Below are positions 21,763-30,980 of a stretch of 46,981 nucleotides of DNA, piece after piece. Origin of the DNA: Hoylesella saccharolytica JCM 17484 (GTDB lineage Bacteria > Bacteroidota > Bacteroidia > Bacteroidales > Bacteroidaceae). The DNA lies in NCBI RefSeq assembly GCF_000614205.1, contig NZ_BAKN01000023.1, positions 1 to 46,981 of the forward strand, given 5' to 3'. Below the pieces are notes generated by a model. It had not been told where the DNA came from. It saw nothing but the letters and a program-made list of their open reading frames with translations, and searched no databases. How positions within the stretch are numbered: the first letter of the stretch is position 1; every line of letters starts with the position of its first letter. Made by a program: the position numbers and the translations under genes.

Positions 21763-24700
21763 TCAAAAGGGTTGATCATTGTTGTCCATCGGTGCAAACG
21801 GAAGATCCGGGCTATCATTTACCGGTGTGGATACAGTTTCAGGCACGGGAGATTCTTCTTGCGTTGGCTCCGGTTCTGCGGAATAAGCTCGACGGAAATC
21901 TATGCTGTACGCCTCTTTGAATTTATCGTAATCGATAATGATGGCACTTGTAGACGTGGATTTCGGCTTACGAACCTTTACTAAGGTACCATCATAGTCA
22001 GCACGAGCAACATCCTCGGTTTCTTCCCAAGTAAATCGACGTGAAGGCACAGTCCCGATATAGGAGGAGTGACTTCGTAAATTCTGCTCGATGGTAGATA
22101 AGGTACTGCCCTCATTATTGTATCCGTTTCTATCGAAGATACTGAAGACGGCACTTAAGCGCAAGAACATGATATTTGCATCCTGTTCGAATGTAAATGT
22201 ATGTTTTTCGCCCCGAGTATCCATTCCTGTAACTTTTTTAGGCTGCTCGATAAGGAAGTCGCGCCCTTCAACAACTTGCCGGGTATCAATCATATTATTC
22301 ACTGCCGTGAAGAACATGGCCAGCTTGTCCGTGCTCCGTATAAGCGATAGTTGGAACTTGATTTTATCTTGCGCAATGCGGAAAAACTCTGCATAGCTGA
22401 AGGGCAGGGTTAATGGCGAATATTGCTCAATCAGTTTTACCGTCCCCAAGAATAGCGATGCCGTCTTCATGAGTCGGTCCATCTCACCCGAATTGATTAC
22501 ATCTTGCTTCAATTCGTTATAAGCCTCTTGCTTCAGCTGTCGGAAGTGATCCATAAACATGGGTCGCAACTTCAGAATTTCAAGGAGAACATTTGATAAT
22601 CCTATCTTATTCGGATCCTCTATTGTTTTGAGCTCCTCGAAAATACGTACTTCTTCCGGTGTACGATTACGGGGTTTCGGAACTTCGCAAACAATCACGC
22701 GGCTCATCAGGGCGTTATCATCGCGCTGGGGCGTTTCCTGTCCGCAGATGACAACCGGAGCAAAGACTTTGTCGTTCTCTATCTCTCGCCCGGATGTGCC
22801 TTTTCGTTTTTGTTTTCCGTCGCCGTCATAGACGATACCTTTCAGAGCTTGGAACTTGGTGTCCGAAATATCCTTGTTGTTATATTCGTCAAGAACAACC
22901 GGCACATCTTTGAATGTCCCCATGATGGTAGACATCGCTGCGTCGGTTCCTGTATTCAGATTGAATATGGGGACATTGGGCGAAATAAAAAGCGAGCGAA
23001 TAGAAATTGCGATCTGCGTCTTTCCTGAAGACATCGGCCCCATGAAGAAGGGGGCGGTAAATAGTCTGTCAATACAGTGGATGTTACTTCTGAAGGCACA
23101 CATGATAGCAAAGATAACAGCCCATTTACCATTGTCATTTATTTTGTATACTTGATCCATCAGTGTAGCCCATTTTTCAAATGAGACCTTTCTTTCGGCA
23201 GGCACTTCCTTGTAGACAAGCTGGCTGATCAGTTCATATTTATCAGACTGCTTTCCACTGCCGGCGTAAATGGTTGAGAATGCCGGAAGGTAATAATTTT
23301 TGTCATTGTGAGCAACAACACCCAGCTCGTTAACGGGCTCGAACTTCCACTCATTATTTTCATTGTGGAAGATGCCATTGGCAAAAGCAAAGAACTGTTC
23401 GTCGAGTTTTCTACTCATCCCATCGGACTGTTGGTTTCCATATACCTTCGTTTCAGAACACATCACAAAGTGACGGCTCATATAGGTTTTTATCGCCTTC
23501 CATTGCCACTCTTCACCATTGAAGTTGACTGCTTCATAATTAATCAGCACTTCTTCTATTGAAGACATCTTGAGCAACGCTTTGGATGGTATCTCAATGT
23601 ATATAGGCGTTTCATAGAATCTCCGATTAATTCGGAGCACACGTTTATTCTGTTCGAAATCGTCTGAAAAGATATGGAGCAGCGGTTCCATAAAGAAGTC
23701 GGCAACCAGCGTCATACCGTTTCCATTCTTGTTACGGAACATATAACAAACAGGTTGACTCTTTTTATTTAAACGCGGGTAATACCCGCACTCTTTCCAC
23801 ATCTTTTGATATTCGTCGTTTTCTCTGACATAATCCGGGGGATCATTTACGTCAAAGTCCTCTTCTTCGAGATTATCGGTTTGCAAGCTCACTCTCATTG
23901 CAGACTTGCGCTTTAAGACAAATGGCTTACGAATCTCATCAAATTGTCCCTTCGTTAGCTTCAGCAAGTTGCAATAACTGCCGCGGTTAACAACGATAAC
24001 AGAATCTTCCGCAAAGCTGGTCAACTCTACGCAGCGCATCACAAGTGGTACCTTATCGCCCCCATAATTTGCAATAAATTTACCGTGTAGGCGAATGTAG
24101 TAATCTAAAAATAACTCTGTTTTCTCGCCATCCACGATGGATAGCGAAAATCCAGCCCGGAACATTTCAGCAAGAGATTTCAGGTAGTCGCTTTCTGTGC
24201 CATCTTCCTTAATGCCACATCCGGCATCAGAAGAAATAAAATAACAATAAATTCTACGAAGTTCCTGAATATCGTTGGCTGATGCACAACCGGAAACATA
24301 TACAACAGGTTCCTCGCCATATTGATCAAGAAACTCTTGCATTACTGAAGTAATGATGGCGGGGCTATCGTTTTTCAGGTTCTCTTTTAAAGAGTCCATT
24401 CCAAAGATACCACTTTGCGCATTGTTCTCCGGAAGAGTCTCTTTTATCTTTCTCCGGGCGTTCCTTACCTTATCCTCAATGATACCCATCTTCACTTTAA
24501 AGTCCTGTGCGGTCGTTCGGATATATTCCAATTGCAAACCAGCATCTTGGACGTAAGCGATAAGATTACATATTGTATTCTGCGCATCCACGATGACGGT
24601 TTCATCCTCATTGCCACGAGGTATCAGCATTCGTTTGAATGCCTTGGGAAAAGGCTCTGTGCTATTCAAAAGAAGTTCACCTGTCTTCTCTCCATGCTGT

Positions 24701-25728
24701 TTGGCGAATTCGTCAGGATCCGTACCTTTAGGTAGGCGTATACACTTCACACTCGCACCGGCTTTCAATAACGCTTCGCAATTTTTTAGCGATGCTTTTA
24801 TGCCTGCCGAATCCGAATCGTAAATCAGAACGATACGGTTGGTGAACCTAAGTAAAAGGCTAATCTGCTCATCGGTAAATGCGGTACCGCTACCGCCGAC
24901 TACATTTTCAACGCCAACCTTATGCAAGGTCAATACATCAAATTGCCCTTCAACAAGGTAAACGAATTCCTTTCGACCTATTGATTTACGGGCTTGATAA
25001 AGTCCGAAGAGATGTTTTCCTTTTGTGAATAGAGGTGTTTCGCCGGTATTGATGTACTTACCGATTCCATCTCGAGGGTTAACTATTCTTCCTGAGAAAC
25101 CTACAATATGCCCCTGCAGGTCGTAAAAGGGGAACATCACTCTATCCCGGAAACGGTCGTAAGGTCGCCCATCTTCAGACACGGCAATAACATCCACTTC
25201 CTTCAGTCTGTCAACAGAATAGCCGGCTGCAGTAAGAGAGGTTATGGCAGCATTGCCATTCGGGGCGTACCCAATACCGAATTCGGAAAGCGTTTTGTCA
25301 TCAAGTGCATACCCGCGGTTTTCCAAGAACGATGCAGCTTCCGATAATTTATTCTGAAAGAATTGAGCTGCAGCATTGATGGCGATTCTCTGTGCTTCCT
25401 TCTGTTTGTATCTTGCTTCTTCTTCAGGCGTCATTTCCTTTACGGGAAACTCCAATCCGGCTTGCGTTGCACACCAGCGAAGAGCTTCAGTGAAGGATAA
25501 GTTTAAATGATTCTGCACAAAAGAAATAACATCCCCACCGGCTCCGCATACAAAGCAATGATATGTTTGCCGGGACGGGCTTACTACCATCGACGGGGTA
25601 TGATCATCATGGAAGGGACAAACGCCCTTGTAATTTACCCCGGCTTTATGCAAGTGGGTAAAAGACTCTATGACATCTACAATGTTCAGTGCGCCTTTTA
25701 CTTTATCTATGAAATTTTTATCAACCAT
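21763..25728 (-). CDS. Primase-helicase fusion (CHC2 zinc finger, Toprim, ATPase)
   Basis: The 1321-residue protein is a DnaG-type primase with a helicase half. Residues 38-65 hold the zinc finger (CPFHDDHTPSM...YHCFVCGAGGD); RFRDRVMFPFYDLQGHIVGFS and a Toprim domain follow with FVYLVEGQFDVLTL and IVLIYDSDSAGIKA (acidic metal ligands). After a long middle region comes an ATPase: Walker A GPMSSGKTQIAI near residue 905 and Walker B VPVVLDEYNN, then ICGQETPQRDDNALMSRVIV. It would prime and unwind phage DNA, close to the candidate origin. Ends with an acidic, Pro-rich tail. Starts 3 bp after the preceding regulator. Confidence 0.85.
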   Translation of the reverse strand: MVDKNFIDKVKGALNIVDVIESFTHLHKAGVNYKGVCPFHDDHTPSMVVSPSRQTYHCFVCGAGGDVISFVQNHLNLSFTEALRWCATQAGLEFPVKEMTPEEEARYKQKEAQRIAINAAAQFFQNKLSEAASFLENRGYALDDKTLSEFGIGYAPNGNAAITSLTAAGYSVDRLKEVDVIAVSEDGRPYDRFRDRVMFPFYDLQGHIVGFSGRIVNPRDGIGKYINTGETPLFTKGKHLFGLYQARKSIGRKEFVYLVEGQFDVLTLHKVGVENVVGGSGTAFTDEQISLLLRFTNRIVLIYDSDSAGIKASLKNCEALLKAGASVKCIRLPKGTDPDEFAKQHGEKTGELLLNSTEPFPKAFKRMLIPRGNEDETVIVDAQNTICNLIAYVQDAGLQLEYIRTTAQDFKVKMGIIEDKVRNARRKIKETLPENNAQSGIFGMDSLKENLKNDSPAIITSVMQEFLDQYGEEPVVYVSGCASANDIQELRRIYCYFISSDAGCGIKEDGTESDYLKSLAEMFRAGFSLSIVDGEKTELFLDYYIRLHGKFIANYGGDKVPLVMRCVELTSFAEDSVIVVNRGSYCNLLKLTKGQFDEIRKPFVLKRKSAMRVSLQTDNLEEEDFDVNDPPDYVRENDEYQKMWKECGYYPRLNKKSQPVCYMFRNKNGNGMTLVADFFMEPLLHIFSDDFEQNKRVLRINRRFYETPIYIEIPSKALLKMSSIEEVLINYEAVNFNGEEWQWKAIKTYMSRHFVMCSETKVYGNQQSDGMSRKLDEQFFAFANGIFHNENNEWKFEPVNELGVVAHNDKNYYLPAFSTIYAGSGKQSDKYELISQLVYKEVPAERKVSFEKWATLMDQVYKINDNGKWAVIFAIMCAFRSNIHCIDRLFTAPFFMGPMSSGKTQIAISIRSLFISPNVPIFNLNTGTDAAMSTIMGTFKDVPVVLDEYNNKDISDTKFQALKGIVYDGDGKQKRKGTSGREIENDKVFAPVVICGQETPQRDDNALMSRVIVCEVPKPRNRTPEEVRIFEELKTIEDPNKIGLSNVLLEILKLRPMFMDHFRQLKQEAYNELKQDVINSGEMDRLMKTASLFLGTVKLIEQYSPLTLPFSYAEFFRIAQDKIKFQLSLIRSTDKLAMFFTAVNNMIDTRQVVEGRDFLIEQPKKVTGMDTRGEKHTFTFEQDANIMFLRLSAVFSIFDRNGYNNEGSTLSTIEQNLRSHSSYIGTVPSRRFTWEETEDVARADYDGTLVKVRKPKSTSTSAIIIDYDKFKEAYSIDFRRAYSAEPEPTQEESPVPETVSTPVNDSPDLPFAPMDNNDQPF

Positions 25729-25731
25729 ATT

Positions 25732-26130
25732 TTATTCATTAAAAAGGTCAAGCTGCCGAGATTCGAAGGCTTCGTCCGGGGTTATTCCAAAGTATGTTGC
25801 AACGGCAACATATTCTTTCCCCGTAATGGCTTTCCTGCCGAAATACAAATCCCAGTATCTTCGCTGTCCGATACCAGTCTCTTGATAAAAGAGTCGATTG
25901 GGATTGAAGTCTTCAGGATGTTTGAATTTCACGTTCAACAACGCAACCAACAGATTTCGCTTTACTTTTTCTCCTGCGGTTAATCGTTTTCGTAGGACAT
26001 AGAGCCTTACCGACATCGGACTGCGATTCAACATGGCAGCCATATCCTCATAGGACTCTTTCCCGAGATGTCGCTGAATATAATCTGCATCATCTTTTGT
26101 CCATCTCTTATTTTGCGAGAATCTCTTCAT
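25732..26130 (-). CDS. HTH regulator, Myb/SANT-like plus XRE-type
   Basis: The 132-residue protein starts MKRFSQNKRWTKDDADYIQR, a SANT/Myb-like segment (W.K.DADYI), then EDMAAMLNRSPMSVRLYVLR as a helix-turn-helix, and a C-terminal TGIGQRRYWDLYFGRKAITG ... YVAVATYFGITPDEAFESRQ resembling an XRE domain. I recall this two-part design in Bacteroidetes prophages upstream of primase genes. It likely controls early phage transcription. The stop lies 4 bp before the primase start and its own start overlaps the previous gene by ATGA. Confidence 0.65.
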   Translation of the reverse strand: MKRFSQNKRWTKDDADYIQRHLGKESYEDMAAMLNRSPMSVRLYVLRKRLTAGEKVKRNLLVALLNVKFKHPEDFNPNRLFYQETGIGQRRYWDLYFGRKAITGKEYVAVATYFGITPDEAFESRQLDLFNE

Positions 26131-26309
26131 CTTCTTACGGCTTTAAATTCATTATCAAACTTCCTTATCGCTGAAACTTCATCATTTTTAATATGCCCGA
26201 GGTTGTATCGGACATAAGTGGCAAGGGCACGTTGTAGAAGATTTAATTCACTTCTACTTAATTCTACGATAGAATAGGTGCCGCGGCTATCTATATCGAT
26301 GTACATCAT
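26127..26309 (-). CDS. Small early protein, 60 residues
   Basis: The protein (MMYIDIDSRGTYSIVELSRS, then LLQRALATYVRYNLGH) is helical in its second half. It overlaps both neighbours by 4 bp, showing that it is part of the early operon. Function unknown. Confidence 0.55.
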   Translation of the reverse strand: MMYIDIDSRGTYSIVELSRSELNLLQRALATYVRYNLGHIKNDEVSAIRKFDNEFKAVRR

Positions 26310-26575
26310 TCAAATTTTAAATCGAACGTACTGTCACGGTTGACAGGTACGCCACACATTTCGACGGGGATTCCATCTTCATCCTCTGTGAAGAAAATTT
26401 GTTTGCTTCCAGTTCTGCTGGCAGAAAATCCTCTACCATGCTCATCCCAGATAATAAACAAACTTTCTGTATGTCCGTTAACTTGACGAACATCCGAATG
26501 TGCTAATTTCATTTCATCAATTACGATGTCACCACCTAAATCTAAGATGGCCTTTTCAAATTCTGCTGTTCTCAT
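26306..26575 (-). CDS. Early protein of unknown function, 89 residues
   Basis: The protein (MRTAEFEKAILDLGGDIVID, then a stretch SLFIIWDEHGRGFSASRTGS) is mixed alpha-beta with no signal peptide or membrane segment. The order after the Cro-like gene and the short 14-bp gap suggest an early regulatory or anti-host function, which I cannot specify. Confidence 0.55.
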   Translation of the reverse strand: MRTAEFEKAILDLGGDIVIDEMKLAHSDVRQVNGHTESLFIIWDEHGRGFSASRTGSKQIFFTEDEDGIPVEMCGVPVNRDSTFDLKFE

Positions 26576-26589
26576 TTTCTTATTATTGG

Positions 26590-26787
26590 TTATACATTAG
26601 GAAATAATTTATTTTCCGGTATCTTAAGATATTCGGAAATTACTTTTCGTTTTAATGGGTCGGGGACGAAATCCCCGCGTAGCCACCTATAAACAGTGAC
26701 GCTTGATACCCGACAAAGGATAGCTAAATCGGCCATCACTTTGTCACGCTCATTTGGGAGCGAATTTACATACTCTTTGAAATCCAT
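26590..26787 (-). CDS. Cro-like HTH protein, first early gene
   Basis: The 65-residue protein starts MDFKEYVNSLPNERDKVMAD and contains a helix-turn-helix LAILCRVSSVTVYRWLRGDF, followed by PDPLKRKVISEYLKIPENKL. The domain is the size of Cro. It is divergent from the CI-like gene at 26897, with operator-like repeats between them. It probably represses the lysogeny promoter and drives the early operon. Confidence 0.65.
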   Translation of the reverse strand: MDFKEYVNSLPNERDKVMADLAILCRVSSVTVYRWLRGDFVPDPLKRKVISEYLKIPENKLFPNV

Positions 26788-26802
26788 ATTCTTTTTGTTT
26801 TT

Positions 26803-26860
26803 ATTGCCACGTCAAATATTTTTATTATTTTCGTGGCGTAAAATTTATTACGTGACGCAA
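26803..26860. promoter_or_regulatory. Divergent operator region between Cro-like and CI-like genes
   Basis: The half-site CGTGRCRNAA occurs at 26832 (CGTGGCGTAA) and 26851 (CGTGACGCAA) on the plus strand, 19 bp apart, and once on the minus strand (CGTGGCAATA, 26803-26812). GCCACG (26806-26811) and CGTGGC (26832-26837) form a spaced inverted repeat. The region (26788-26896) is the typical place for lysogeny-switch operators. Confidence 0.55.
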
Positions 26861-26896
26861 AGTTGCAATTTTTATTTGATATAAAAAAATGTTTCT

Positions 26897-27310
26897 TTGA
26901 ATATTTCAAATGTTTATCTCAATTTATCTATAAAATCGAATGAAAAAAAGGAGACTATAACGGAGAGAATTTCCCAAATTATTGAGAAAGAGGGTCATAC
27001 AGTTACCACGTTTTCTAATAAGTTAGGGATTTCGTGGACAACAGCGAATAATATTGTATCAGGAAAAAATGCCCCTAATTATGATACAATAGTAAAAATC
27101 ATAGAAAATTTTGGATGGGTCGATGCAAATTGGCTTATTATGGGAAAAAAAAATCAAGATAGTGCTACTGAAAATTTACAAAAGACTATTGATTTTCAGC
27201 AAAAAATTATAGAAAGCCAGCAGGAAACAATAGACAGGCTGACAACAAAACTTATAGAAGATATTTCAGAGATGAAAGCGATTACTAAAAAAGTTATACC
27301 TGCAAGATAG
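26897..27310 (+). CDS. CI-like XRE repressor
   Basis: The 137-residue protein has an N-terminal XRE domain, ITERISQIIEKEGHTVTTFS followed by NKLGISWTTANNIVSGKNAP, and then a coiled coil (SQQETIDRLTTKLIEDISEM). There is no peptidase S24 half, so it is not a self-cleaving repressor. The first 14 residues read in this frame look non-family; one extra A in the A7 run at 26943-26949 would allow a more natural start MKKKETITERISQ at 26940. It is the only plus-strand gene in the early region, divergent from the Cro-like gene, so it is the probable lysogeny repressor. Confidence 0.65.
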   Translation: MNISNVYLNLSIKSNEKKETITERISQIIEKEGHTVTTFSNKLGISWTTANNIVSGKNAPNYDTIVKIIENFGWVDANWLIMGKKNQDSATENLQKTIDFQQKIIESQQETIDRLTTKLIEDISEMKAITKKVIPAR

Positions 27311-27530
27311 TGCCTTTATTCCCAAAAGGAAGGTGATATTTCGTGTAAAAACTATCATATTTTTATACTATATTATCACATAAATATTTGATAATCAAGA
27401 TATTATACAAGACAAAAGTCGGTAATAATTCGGTGATCCTATACTATTTTTATAAATAAACCCTACTGATTATCAAACAGTTACAGAATTAAATTTTCAT
27501 TGTACAACTCCAGTAATCCCGACTTGAAGA

Positions 27531-27568
27531 AAGGAGTTGACAACTTATAGGTTGGATACTCCTTTTTT
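27531..27568 (+). terminator. Terminator downstream of the repressor
   Basis: Stem AAGGAGT/ACTCCTT with an inner CAAC/GTTG pair (27541-27554) and a following T-run (to 27568) fits an intrinsic terminator on the plus strand. Confidence 0.65.
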
Positions 27569-27718
27569 CATTATATTCAAATTTTATTAGAATGCCATAT
27601 AAAATACATATTCTCCAAAAGATAAGCCTTTTTATCTATGATTTGTCCGGCAATAAAAGTAAAAAAGAAAATACCTATGAGAGATTATTCTCTTTGAAAT
27701 GGTTAGGTAGAATACCAA

Positions 27719-27767
27719 AAACCGTTTATTATTATCTACTTTTTTTAAAGATTGTAATAAACGGTTT
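27719..27767 (-). terminator. Terminator of the queA-folK end of the operon
   Basis: On the minus strand the 13-bp stem with a 23-nt loop is followed by TTTTTGG, 40 bp after the folK stop. Confidence 0.65.
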
Positions 27768-27806
27768 CAAACTTAATTTAACGAACCACGTCCTCATTAA
27801 ATATTG

Positions 27807-28214
27807 TTATTCAAGGATTTCATTGAGCGGTTTCATCACAAAATCACGTTCATACATCAGCGGATGAGGAATTTTTAAGTTGGATTCGCTGATAATGAGA
27901 TCGTCATACAGCAAGATATCAATGTCAATGATGCGGTCGTGATAGGCTCCGTCTTTTGTTTTAGACACGCGCCCCAAACTCTTTTCAATCTTTTGAATAG
28001 AAAATAGTATTTGGTGCGGTGACAACTCTGTACAGCAGCAAACAGCTGCATTGATGAACAAATTGGGCGAAGAGAAACCCCACGGTTGGGTTTCATAGAG
28101 ACTTGAACGCCGAATAACAGACCCGATAGAACTGTTAATGTGTTCGATAGCCTGCTCTATGGTGCGTTTTCTGTTGCCAATATTAGCGCCTAAGCCAAGA
28201 TATACAGTGTGCAT
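27807..28214 (-). CDS. folK: HPPK, folate biosynthesis pyrophosphokinase
   Basis: The 135-residue protein is 6-hydroxymethyl-7,8-dihydropterin pyrophosphokinase: it begins MHTVYLGLGANIGNRKRTIE (the strand-glycine pattern of HPPK), includes SSLYETQPWGFSSPNLFINA, the ATP/metal motif YHDRIIDIDILLYDD and IPHPLMYERDFVMKPL. It transfers pyrophosphate from ATP to the pterin, in folate synthesis. It begins 1 base after the queA stop, so the two are translated together. The raw reading frame joins it to the queA end only because of a missing base upstream. Confidence 0.9.
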   Translation of the reverse strand: MHTVYLGLGANIGNRKRTIEQAIEHINSSIGSVIRRSSLYETQPWGFSSPNLFINAAVCCCTELSPHQILFSIQKIEKSLGRVSKTKDGAYHDRIIDIDILLYDDLIISESNLKIPHPLMYERDFVMKPLNEILE

Positions 28215-28215
28215 A

Positions 28216-29380
28216 TCAATCGTTAACGATGAGCATGGCATCGCCGTAACACCCGAACATATAGCCATTTTCAACGGCCAGACGATAGCTTCCATCACCA
28301 AATCGTACCCTCCGAAAGCCGCTGTTGCCATCATTAGGGGCGAAAGAGGATGATAGAAATTAGCTATCATCGAGTCTGCAAGACCAAAATCATACGGAGG
28401 AAAGATAAAACGATTGGTCCATCCATCATACTCTTTCAGCAATCCATCTGTCCCAACAGCTGTTTCTGTAGCCTTGATAACACTTGTTCCTACAGCACAG
28501 ATATGTTTTCTTTCAGTCTTAGTTTTGTTTACTATCTGACAAGCTTCAGCACCAATAATCATTTGTTCGGAGTCTAACTTATGCTTGGTAAGGTCTTCTA
28601 CCTCTATATTATGAAAACTTCCGAGTCCACAATGCAGCGTAATAAAGGCCTGATTGATACCTCGTATTTCCATGCGTTTAAGCATTTCACGACTGAAATG
28701 CAATCCGGATGCAGGTGCAGTAACCGACCCTTCATTACGAGCAAAAATGCATTGAAAATCTTCCATATCCTCTTTTGTGTCATGATGTTGGTCACGAGCA
28801 TCGATGATATAGCGTGGTAGAGGCGTTTCGCCCAATGCGAAGAGAGAACGTTTAAATTCATCGTGCGGACAATCATAGAGAAAACGCAAAGTTCTTCCTC
28901 TGCTTGTAGTATTATCAATGACTTCTGCCACCATCGTACTGGTATCATCAAAGAAGAGTTTATTACCAATTCTTATTTTTCGTGCGGGTTCAACCAGCAC
29001 ATCCCAAAGACGCATCTCGCATTTAACTCACGCAAAAGGAATACTTCTATTTTAGCGTCAGTCTTCTCTTTTGTGCCATAGAGACGGGCGGGGAAGACCT
29101 TGGTGTCGTTAAAAATAAAGGTATCGCCCTCATCAAAGTAGTCAAGCACATTACGAAAGTCTAAAAAGTCACCTTTTACAGGCTTCTTTTTCTTATCTTG
29201 CTTAAACATGTCTATCGTACCCGATTGTCGATGCAATACCATTAAACGACATTCATCACGACGGGTAACTCTGACTGTTTGTTTCTTACCTTTTTCGTCT
29301 TTGATTTCGTGATACACACTGTGCGGATAAAGAGCGATTTGCTCTTCCGGCAGATTGAAGCTGAATTGAGATAGTTTCAT
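28216..29380 (-). CDS. queA: tRNA S-adenosylmethionine ribosyltransferase QueA, frameshifted as given
   Basis: QueA transfers the ribosyl moiety of SAM to preQ1-tRNA in queuosine synthesis. From 29380 the frame reads MKLSQFSFNLPEEQIALYPH and FNDTKVFPARLYGTKEKTDA. Near 29016-29020 one base (probably a G) is missing; the next frame continues MRLWDVLVEPARKIRIGNKL and SVTAPASGLHFSREMLKRME, with DLTKHKLDSEQM and PPYDFGLADSMIANFYHPLS. A second missing base near 28286-28290 hides the true end YRLAVENGYMFGCYGDAMLI, stop at 28216. Corrected length is about 388-390 residues. Member of the ftsX-DUF3098-uppP-truB-queA-folK run. Confidence 0.85.
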
Positions 29381-29410
29381 GTATCTATTCTTTCTTTTTA
29401 TATTCGTAAT

Positions 29411-30115
29411 CTATATCTGTTCAATATTTTGTTGGTCAAGCCATTCTTGAAAGGTATCGAGACCGATACAATTCTCTACGCATATGTCTCCAACTCTTGT
29501 TCGTCGCAAATTGGTAAGATAGGCTCCGCTGTTCATGGCTCTACCGATATCACGAGCTAAAGCACGAATGTAAGTACCTTTACCGCATACAACCCGAATA
29601 GTGAGTTGCATCTTCTCCGCATCAAACGTCAGAAGTTCTATCTCATCTATTTGCAATACCTTTGGAGACAGCTCAACCTCTTTCCCTTTGCGCTTTAGGT
29701 CGTACGCTCTGTCACCATTTATCTTGCAGGCACTGTAAGATGGCGGTACTTGCTGTATCACACCGATAAACTGTTTCAAAGTTTCTTCTATCAGTTCATG
29801 GGTGATATGCGCTGTGGGAAACGTTTCATTTACCGGGTGTTCCATGTCATAGCTCACGGTAGTGGCACCTAATTGCAAGTCAGCCACATACTCCTTTGTA
29901 TGTAATTGCAGTTCGCTAATGCGCTTAGTAGCCTTTCCCGTACATAACACAAGTACTCCTGTAGCTAATGGGTCTAGCGTTCCGGCATGCCCTATTTTTA
30001 CTCTTTTTACCCCCAACTTTTTCGAAATAAGATATCTTACTCGGGCCAATGCACCGAAACTGGTTATTTCGTAGGGTTTATCTATACAGATAATTTCTCC
30101 TGCATTAAAGTTCAT
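29411..30115 (-). CDS. truB: tRNA pseudouridine(55) synthase TruB
   Basis: The 234-residue protein starts [20 protein letters not shown] and has the signature KIGHAGTLDPLATGVLVLCT with the catalytic Asp in TLDPLATG, plus EYVADLQLGATTVSYDMEHP and GTYIRALARDIGRAM. It makes pseudouridine 55 in the T-loop of tRNA. The frame is open upstream to 30154, but the ATG at 30115 overlaps the uppP stop by one base and matches the family start. Cotranscribed with uppP and queA. Confidence 0.92.
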   Translation of the reverse strand: MNFNAGEIICIDKPYEITSFGALARVRYLISKKLGVKRVKIGHAGTLDPLATGVLVLCTGKATKRISELQLHTKEYVADLQLGATTVSYDMEHPVNETFPTAHITHELIEETLKQFIGVIQQVPPSYSACKINGDRAYDLKRKGKEVELSPKVLQIDEIELLTFDAEKMQLTIRVVCGKGTYIRALARDIGRAMNSGAYLTNLRRTRVGDICVENCIGLDTFQEWLDQQNIEQI

Positions 30116-30975
30116 TAGTCCACCATCGCGAGTGTGTTCCCTGACAGAAGCCACACAATGATTATTCCTCCGATAATAATTCTATATATACCAAACGCTT
30201 TGAAGCCATACTTGGTTAGATAAGCGATAAAAGCTTTGATGGCAAACAACGCCACCAAAAAGGCAACAACACTGCCTAAAAGCAAAGCACCCAGATGGCC
30301 CATCAGCATGTCATAGCTACCTGTTTCGTGCATATGCAAGAACATTTTCAACAAATCAAGACATGTAGCGGCAAACATTGTGGGCACAGCTAAAAAGAAT
30401 GAGAACTCAGCAGCATCTTTACGAGTAAGTTTTTGAGCCATACCGCCCACTATAGTAGCCATTGAACGCGAAACACCGGGTATCATCGCAAGGCATTGAA
30501 ACAAACCGATAACAAAAGCTCGCTTCTTTGTTAGGTGTGTATCTGGCGAACCATTGCCAAACAATTTATCACAAAACAACATAAAAATACCACCAGCTAC
30601 CAACATTACCGCTACGACCATAACGCTTCCTAGCAACTTATCTATCAACTTATTGCATAGTCCGCCAATCAGCATAGCAGGGATAAAGGCTATCAACAGT
30701 TTATAATAGAAATCCCATTTATGCAGAAAACGTTGCAAGAGCGTGTACGACTCAGGAGGTAATGAATGCTCCAAACGGAAAAACCTTTTCCAATAAAGAA
30801 CCACAACAGCTAAAATGGCACCAAACTGAATGATAACATCAAAGGCTTTAACAAACTCATCGCTCTCAATACCTAACAAGGATTGGACTATAATCATATG
30901 CCCGGTAGACGATACAGGAAGAAACTCAGTGAGTCCCTCCACTATGGCTATGATAATGATTTGAATAATGGTCAT
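30115..30975 (-). CDS. uppP: Undecaprenyl-diphosphatase UppP/BacA
   Basis: The 286-residue membrane protein shows the two active-site motifs of the family: [15 protein letters not shown] near residue 13-27 and [13 protein letters not shown] near residue 165, with seven to eight hydrophobic helices. It recycles the lipid carrier undecaprenyl pyrophosphate for cell-wall and surface-glycan synthesis. It starts [14 protein letters not shown], 5 bp downstream of the DUF3098 gene. Confidence 0.92.
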   Translation of the reverse strand: MTIIQIIIIAIVEGLTEFLPVSSTGHMIIVQSLLGIESDEFVKAFDVIIQFGAILAVVVLYWKRFFRLEHSLPPESYTLLQRFLHKWDFYYKLLIAFIPAMLIGGLCNKLIDKLLGSVMVVAVMLVAGGIFMLFCDKLFGNGSPDTHLTKKRAFVIGLFQCLAMIPGVSRSMATIVGGMAQKLTRKDAAEFSFFLAVPTMFAATCLDLLKMFLHMHETGSYDMLMGHLGALLLGSVVAFLVALFAIKAFIAYLTKYGFKAFGIYRIIIGGIIIVWLLSGNTLAMVD

Positions 30976-30980
30976 TATGC

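Larger units (their letters stand above)
27311..27806. other. AT-rich junction between prophage and chromosome
   Basis: No convincing gene is seen. A plus-strand terminator AAGGAGT/ACTCCTT (27531-27537 with 27558-27564) followed by Ts lies about 220 bp past the repressor. An 11-bp inverted pair TTTGATAATCA/TGATTATCAAA (27387-27397 with 27467-27477) could be an integrase arm-type site. The minus-strand folK end is closed by a 13-bp stem AAACCGTTTATTA/TAATAAACGGTTT (27719-27731 with 27755-27767) followed by TTTT on the minus strand. An open frame at 27592-27867 on the plus strand has no family signature. Confidence 0.5.

Noticed and set aside
27592..27867. Plus-strand open frame of 91 codons beside folK
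   Set aside because: It overlaps the end of folK and the terminator stem, is AT-driven and has no family match.
28350..28820. Plus-strand open frames opposite queA
   Set aside because: They are reading-frame shadows of the queA gene with no independent promoter or family signature.
27807..29015. QueA-FolK bifunctional fusion
   Set aside because: A single missing base near 28286-28290 explains the fusion; both proteins keep their proper ends after correction.
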